From NCBI RefSeq assembly GCF_030413595.1, contig NZ_CP129238.1, positions 2,728,001 to 2,792,000 on the forward strand: a stretch of DNA of 64,000 nt, in the 5' to 3' direction. Of the stretch, positions 61,644 through 64,000 are shown one piece after another (position 1 is the first letter of the stretch; each line of letters starts with the position of its first letter). The notes beneath the pieces are model-generated. The model had not been told where the DNA came from, made no database searches, and saw only the letters and a program-made list of their open reading frames with translations. Source of the stretch: Planococcus liqunii. GTDB lineage: Bacteria > Bacillota > Bacilli > Bacillales_A > Planococcaceae. The position numbers and the translations under genes were made by a program.

Positions 61644-62942
61644 TTATTCCTTCATCGCTTTTTCAATAAAGTCTTTCAATACGTGCACACCGGTCACACA
61701 ATCATTTAGTGAGGACCATTCTTTTGGATTGTGGCTAATGCCTTCCTTGCTTCTGACAAATAGCATGGCCACTGGTATATGGCGTCCAAGAACCATGGCA
61801 TCATGCCCTGCACCGCTTGGAATATAGGTCGGGGCAATCCCAAACTTCGTTAAGGAATCTGCTAGCTCGCCCTTGAGGTTTTCAGATATGGGAATGGGCT
61901 GGATTTTTGTATTTTCATGAAGATTCACTTTTATACCTCTGCTTTCCGCTATCCTCTTAGCTTCACTTGCGATCATGTCCACCAAGCGGTCACGCGTCTG
62001 CTCCTGGATGTCCCGTATATCCACATTCAGTTCCACACGCTCCGGAATCACATTAGCGCCGTTAGGATACACTTCCATTTTTCCAACAGTTGCCACTGCC
62101 GTTTCACTGACTTGTTCCGGAAATCCGGAAACCTTCTGAATGAATTCAGCCGCCGCTACGAGCGGATCGCGTCTGCCGGCCATCGGCGTATTGCCGGCAT
62201 GCCCCGCTTCTCCAATAAATTCCGCCTTTAACCAGGCAAGCCCGGCAATGCCGCTGACAATGCCAACAGGCTGATTGTCCCGTTCCAACTTTTTCCCTTG
62301 TTCAATGTGCACTTCCACAAAAAGTTCCAGTTCCGTGACATCCCGTTTCGCTTCTTTAAAAGCCTCAAGCGAGCTGCCATAATCCTGCAGCACTTGTTCC
62401 AGATCCGCTCCATTAAAATCGCGAAGCTGCAACATTTCTTCCTCACCTATTTCTCCTGCCATAGCCCGGCTTCCGCTTAAACCGCTATTAAAACGGGACC
62501 CTTCCTCATCTGTAAAAACAATCACTTCATACGGTTTTTCAGGAGCATATCCTGTGTCTTTCCATGATTCAACTACTTCGAGAGCCGATAAGACGCCTAA
62601 AGGGCCGTCAAAATTCCCCCCATTCGGAACACTGTCGACATGGGACCCTGAAGCAATCGCTTTTGCTTCGCTATTGTTCCCATGTAAACGCCCTCTAACA
62701 TTTCCAGCTCCATCTTCCGTGACTTCCAGCCCCGCTTCATACATCCATTTTTTCACGAGTGCTTTCGCCGTTTTTTCTTCCTTTGAAAAACCGGGGCGCT
62801 TTACGCCTCCAACTTGTGTAAATCCAATTTGCGACAACTCATACAGCCTGCGGGCGAGCCGCTCTCCATTGACTCCGGAATGGGAAAACGTGCTGTCATA
62901 GTCTTTCATCAAATCTTCAAACACCGGATTATGTACTGCCAT
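61644..62942 (-). CDS. Zn-dependent hydantoinase/carbamoylase (M20/AmaB family)
   Basis: A 432-residue M20 amidohydrolase. Metal motifs: GSHVDSVPNGGNFDG, TDEEGSRF and VEVHIEQGKKLE, and the C-terminal GAGHDAM. Such enzymes cut N-carbamoyl amino acids, allantoate or ureido compounds. The ATG at 62942 follows GGAGGGCTTTGACA; a longer frame is unlikely. It is directly downstream of another M20 enzyme, with a 100-bp gap, and the two may form a peptide or amide degrading unit. The substrate cannot be set from the sequence. Confidence 0.9.
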   Translation of the reverse strand: MAVHNPVFEDLMKDYDSTFSHSGVNGERLARRLYELSQIGFTQVGGVKRPGFSKEEKTAKALVKKWMYEAGLEVTEDGAGNVRGRLHGNNSEAKAIASGSHVDSVPNGGNFDGPLGVLSALEVVESWKDTGYAPEKPYEVIVFTDEEGSRFNSGLSGSRAMAGEIGEEEMLQLRDFNGADLEQVLQDYGSSLEAFKEAKRDVTELELFVEVHIEQGKKLERDNQPVGIVSGIAGLAWLKAEFIGEAGHAGNTPMAGRRDPLVAAAEFIQKVSGFPEQVSETAVATVGKMEVYPNGANVIPERVELNVDIRDIQEQTRDRLVDMIASEAKRIAESRGIKVNLHENTKIQPIPISENLKGELADSLTKFGIAPTYIPSGAGHDAMVLGRHIPVAMLFVRSKEGISHNPKEWSSLNDCVTGVHVLKDFIEKAMKE

Positions 62943-63048
62943 TGTCAAAGCCCTCCAATCGGTTAAATTCAATATGGCGAAGTCCATTGCTGGACGCCGC
63001 CATAATGTTTTTGAATATAAAAAACTTGTTGAAAAATTAGCTTGAACT

Positions 63049-64000
63049 TTATTTATTCAAATATGCCCAAGCGTATTGGGCGTACAGCTCGGCGCCGGTG
63101 GCCATTGCTTCTTCGTCCACATTGAATTTTCCGTGGTGATGAGCCCATTGCGTGTCTTTTTCAGCGTTGCCGCTGCCCACGAGTGCAAAGCTGCCAGGGA
63201 CTTCATCCAAATAGAAGGAAAAATCTTCTCCGCCCATTGTCGGTTTTTCATCGTAAACCACATTTTCGCCAAATGCTTCAGCCGCCACTTGCCGCACCAG
63301 TTCTGAACTTTCATCACCATTAATAACCGCTTGCGTCCCTCGGATATATTCAACCGTTGCTGTCCCGCCATAAATTGCCGCTGTATTGTCTGCATAAATT
63401 TTCAGCTGCTCTTCGATATGGTCACGAGTTTCAGCGTCAAAGCAGCGGACAGTGCCTTCAATCTCAGCATTTTCGGCAATAATATTAAAACGTGTGCCTA
63501 CGACCATTTTGCCAACTGTAACAACCGCCGGCTGCTGCGGGTCGATTGTCCGGGACACCACAGACTGAACGTTCATGACAAAAGATGACGCAATGATCGC
63601 GGCATCAATTGAATTTTGCGGAATTGCGCCATGTCCGCCTTGCCCTTTAAAATGCACTTTAAAAATATCAGCCGATGCAAACGAAGGACCTGGGTTGCAC
63701 GCCACACTATGCGACGGAATTTGAGACCAGATATGGATGCCGAACACATCATCGACACCTTCTACAGCCCCTTGTTCCACCATCGCTTTGGCTCCAGTGG
63801 CCACTTCTTCTGCCGGCTGAAAGATAAAACGGACCGAACCGGGCAGTTGTTCTTTAACGCCAACTAAAGCTTTAGCGGCAGCCAGCAGCATCGATGTATG
63901 GGCATCATGGCCGCAAGCATGCATTTTGCCCGATGTAACCGACTTATATGGCAAATCGACGTTCAGCTCTTCTACCGACAAAGCATCCATATCAGCCCGG
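63049..64000 (-). CDS. M20 amidohydrolase (N-acyl-amino acid type), 5' end outside window
   Basis: The last 316 codons of a metallo-amidohydrolase; the reading frame continues past the window edge through [11 protein letters not shown]. Metal-binding motifs: [25 protein letters not shown] and GGEDFSFY. The lid domain (about 105-215) is intact. IAL/HipO-type enzymes deacylate N-acyl amino acids. The missing N-terminus should be some 70-90 residues. It is read in the same direction as the carbamoylase gene that follows. Confidence 0.9.
   Translation of the reverse strand, partial: RADMDALSVEELNVDLPYKSVTSGKMHACGHDAHTSMLLAAAKALVGVKEQLPGSVRFIFQPAEEVATGAKAMVEQGAVEGVDDVFGIHIWSQIPSHSVACNPGPSFASADIFKVHFKGQGGHGAIPQNSIDAAIIASSFVMNVQSVVSRTIDPQQPAVVTVGKMVVGTRFNIIAENAEIEGTVRCFDAETRDHIEEQLKIYADNTAAIYGGTATVEYIRGTQAVINGDESSELVRQVAAEAFGENVVYDEKPTMGGEDFSFYLDEVPGSFALVGSGNAEKDTQWAHHHGKFNVDEEAMATGAELYAQYAWAYLNK

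Overview
The window looks like chromosome from a moderate-GC member of the Bacillales, most likely Planococcaceae (Planococcus or a near relative). The reasons are the conserved Bacillus-type gene blocks (yitS-yitU-yitV-yitW, yisK-yisL, addB-addA, csbA-minJ, ftsE-ftsX-cccB-yvjA, hpf-secA-prfB, comFA-comFC, degS-degU-yvyE-LCP-tagO), FapR, CtsR and sigma-B type control sites, and a SecA2/SlaP S-layer secretion pair. The genus is an inference; no search was run.

Layout. 1-6.8 kb: fatty-acid initiation (fabH, start of fabF) behind a FapR box, the small membrane protein yjzD, a ClpB-type disaggregase without its N-domain behind a CtsR box, and the yit cluster. 6.8-13 kb: coenzyme A disulfide reductase, a 0.5-kb repeat-filled gap between two copies of one terminator, a membrane-anchored GH13 protein that has lost its catalytic acids, yisL, yisK and a DUF418 membrane protein. 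13-22 kb: addA/addB, a VTT-domain membrane protein and the azlCD exporter. 22-35 kb: one long minus-strand block for division and envelope biology (csbA, minJ, a PLP enzyme, a ResA-like thioredoxin, a CwlO-like M23 hydrolase, ftsX, ftsE, cytochrome c551, yvjA, prfB with its programmed frameshift, secA, hpf). 35-45 kb: an SDR, a structured tandem repeat, a PilZ protein, comFC/comFA, DegV, a lipoprotein, degU/degS, yvyE, an LCP ligase and tagO. 45-49 kb: secA2-slaP and small proteins. 49-53 kb: csbD, brnQ and two YflT-type stress proteins; csbD and both YflT genes sit behind sigma-B-like promoters. 53-54.8 kb: a helix-turn-helix/TPR regulator followed 13 bp later by a secreted repeat protein. 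54.8-64 kb: pgi, a cation/proton antiporter, a glutamine-amidotransferase-like hydrolase, an alkyltransferase-like protein, three poorly characterised genes, a Wzz-like protein and two M20 peptidases, the last cut by the window edge.

The most interesting locus is 53042-54761. A cytoplasmic RNPP-type regulator (XRE helix-turn-helix plus TPRs) is directly followed by a signal-peptide protein made of six 15-residue units RVPEPWSVGTEVANW and a seventh partial one. The arrangement suggests a quorum-sensing cassette whose pro-pheromone is a multi-copy precursor. Next in interest are two interspersed palindromic repeat families (one showing compensatory base changes between adjacent units), the dead GH13 protein, and the N-domain-less ClpB.
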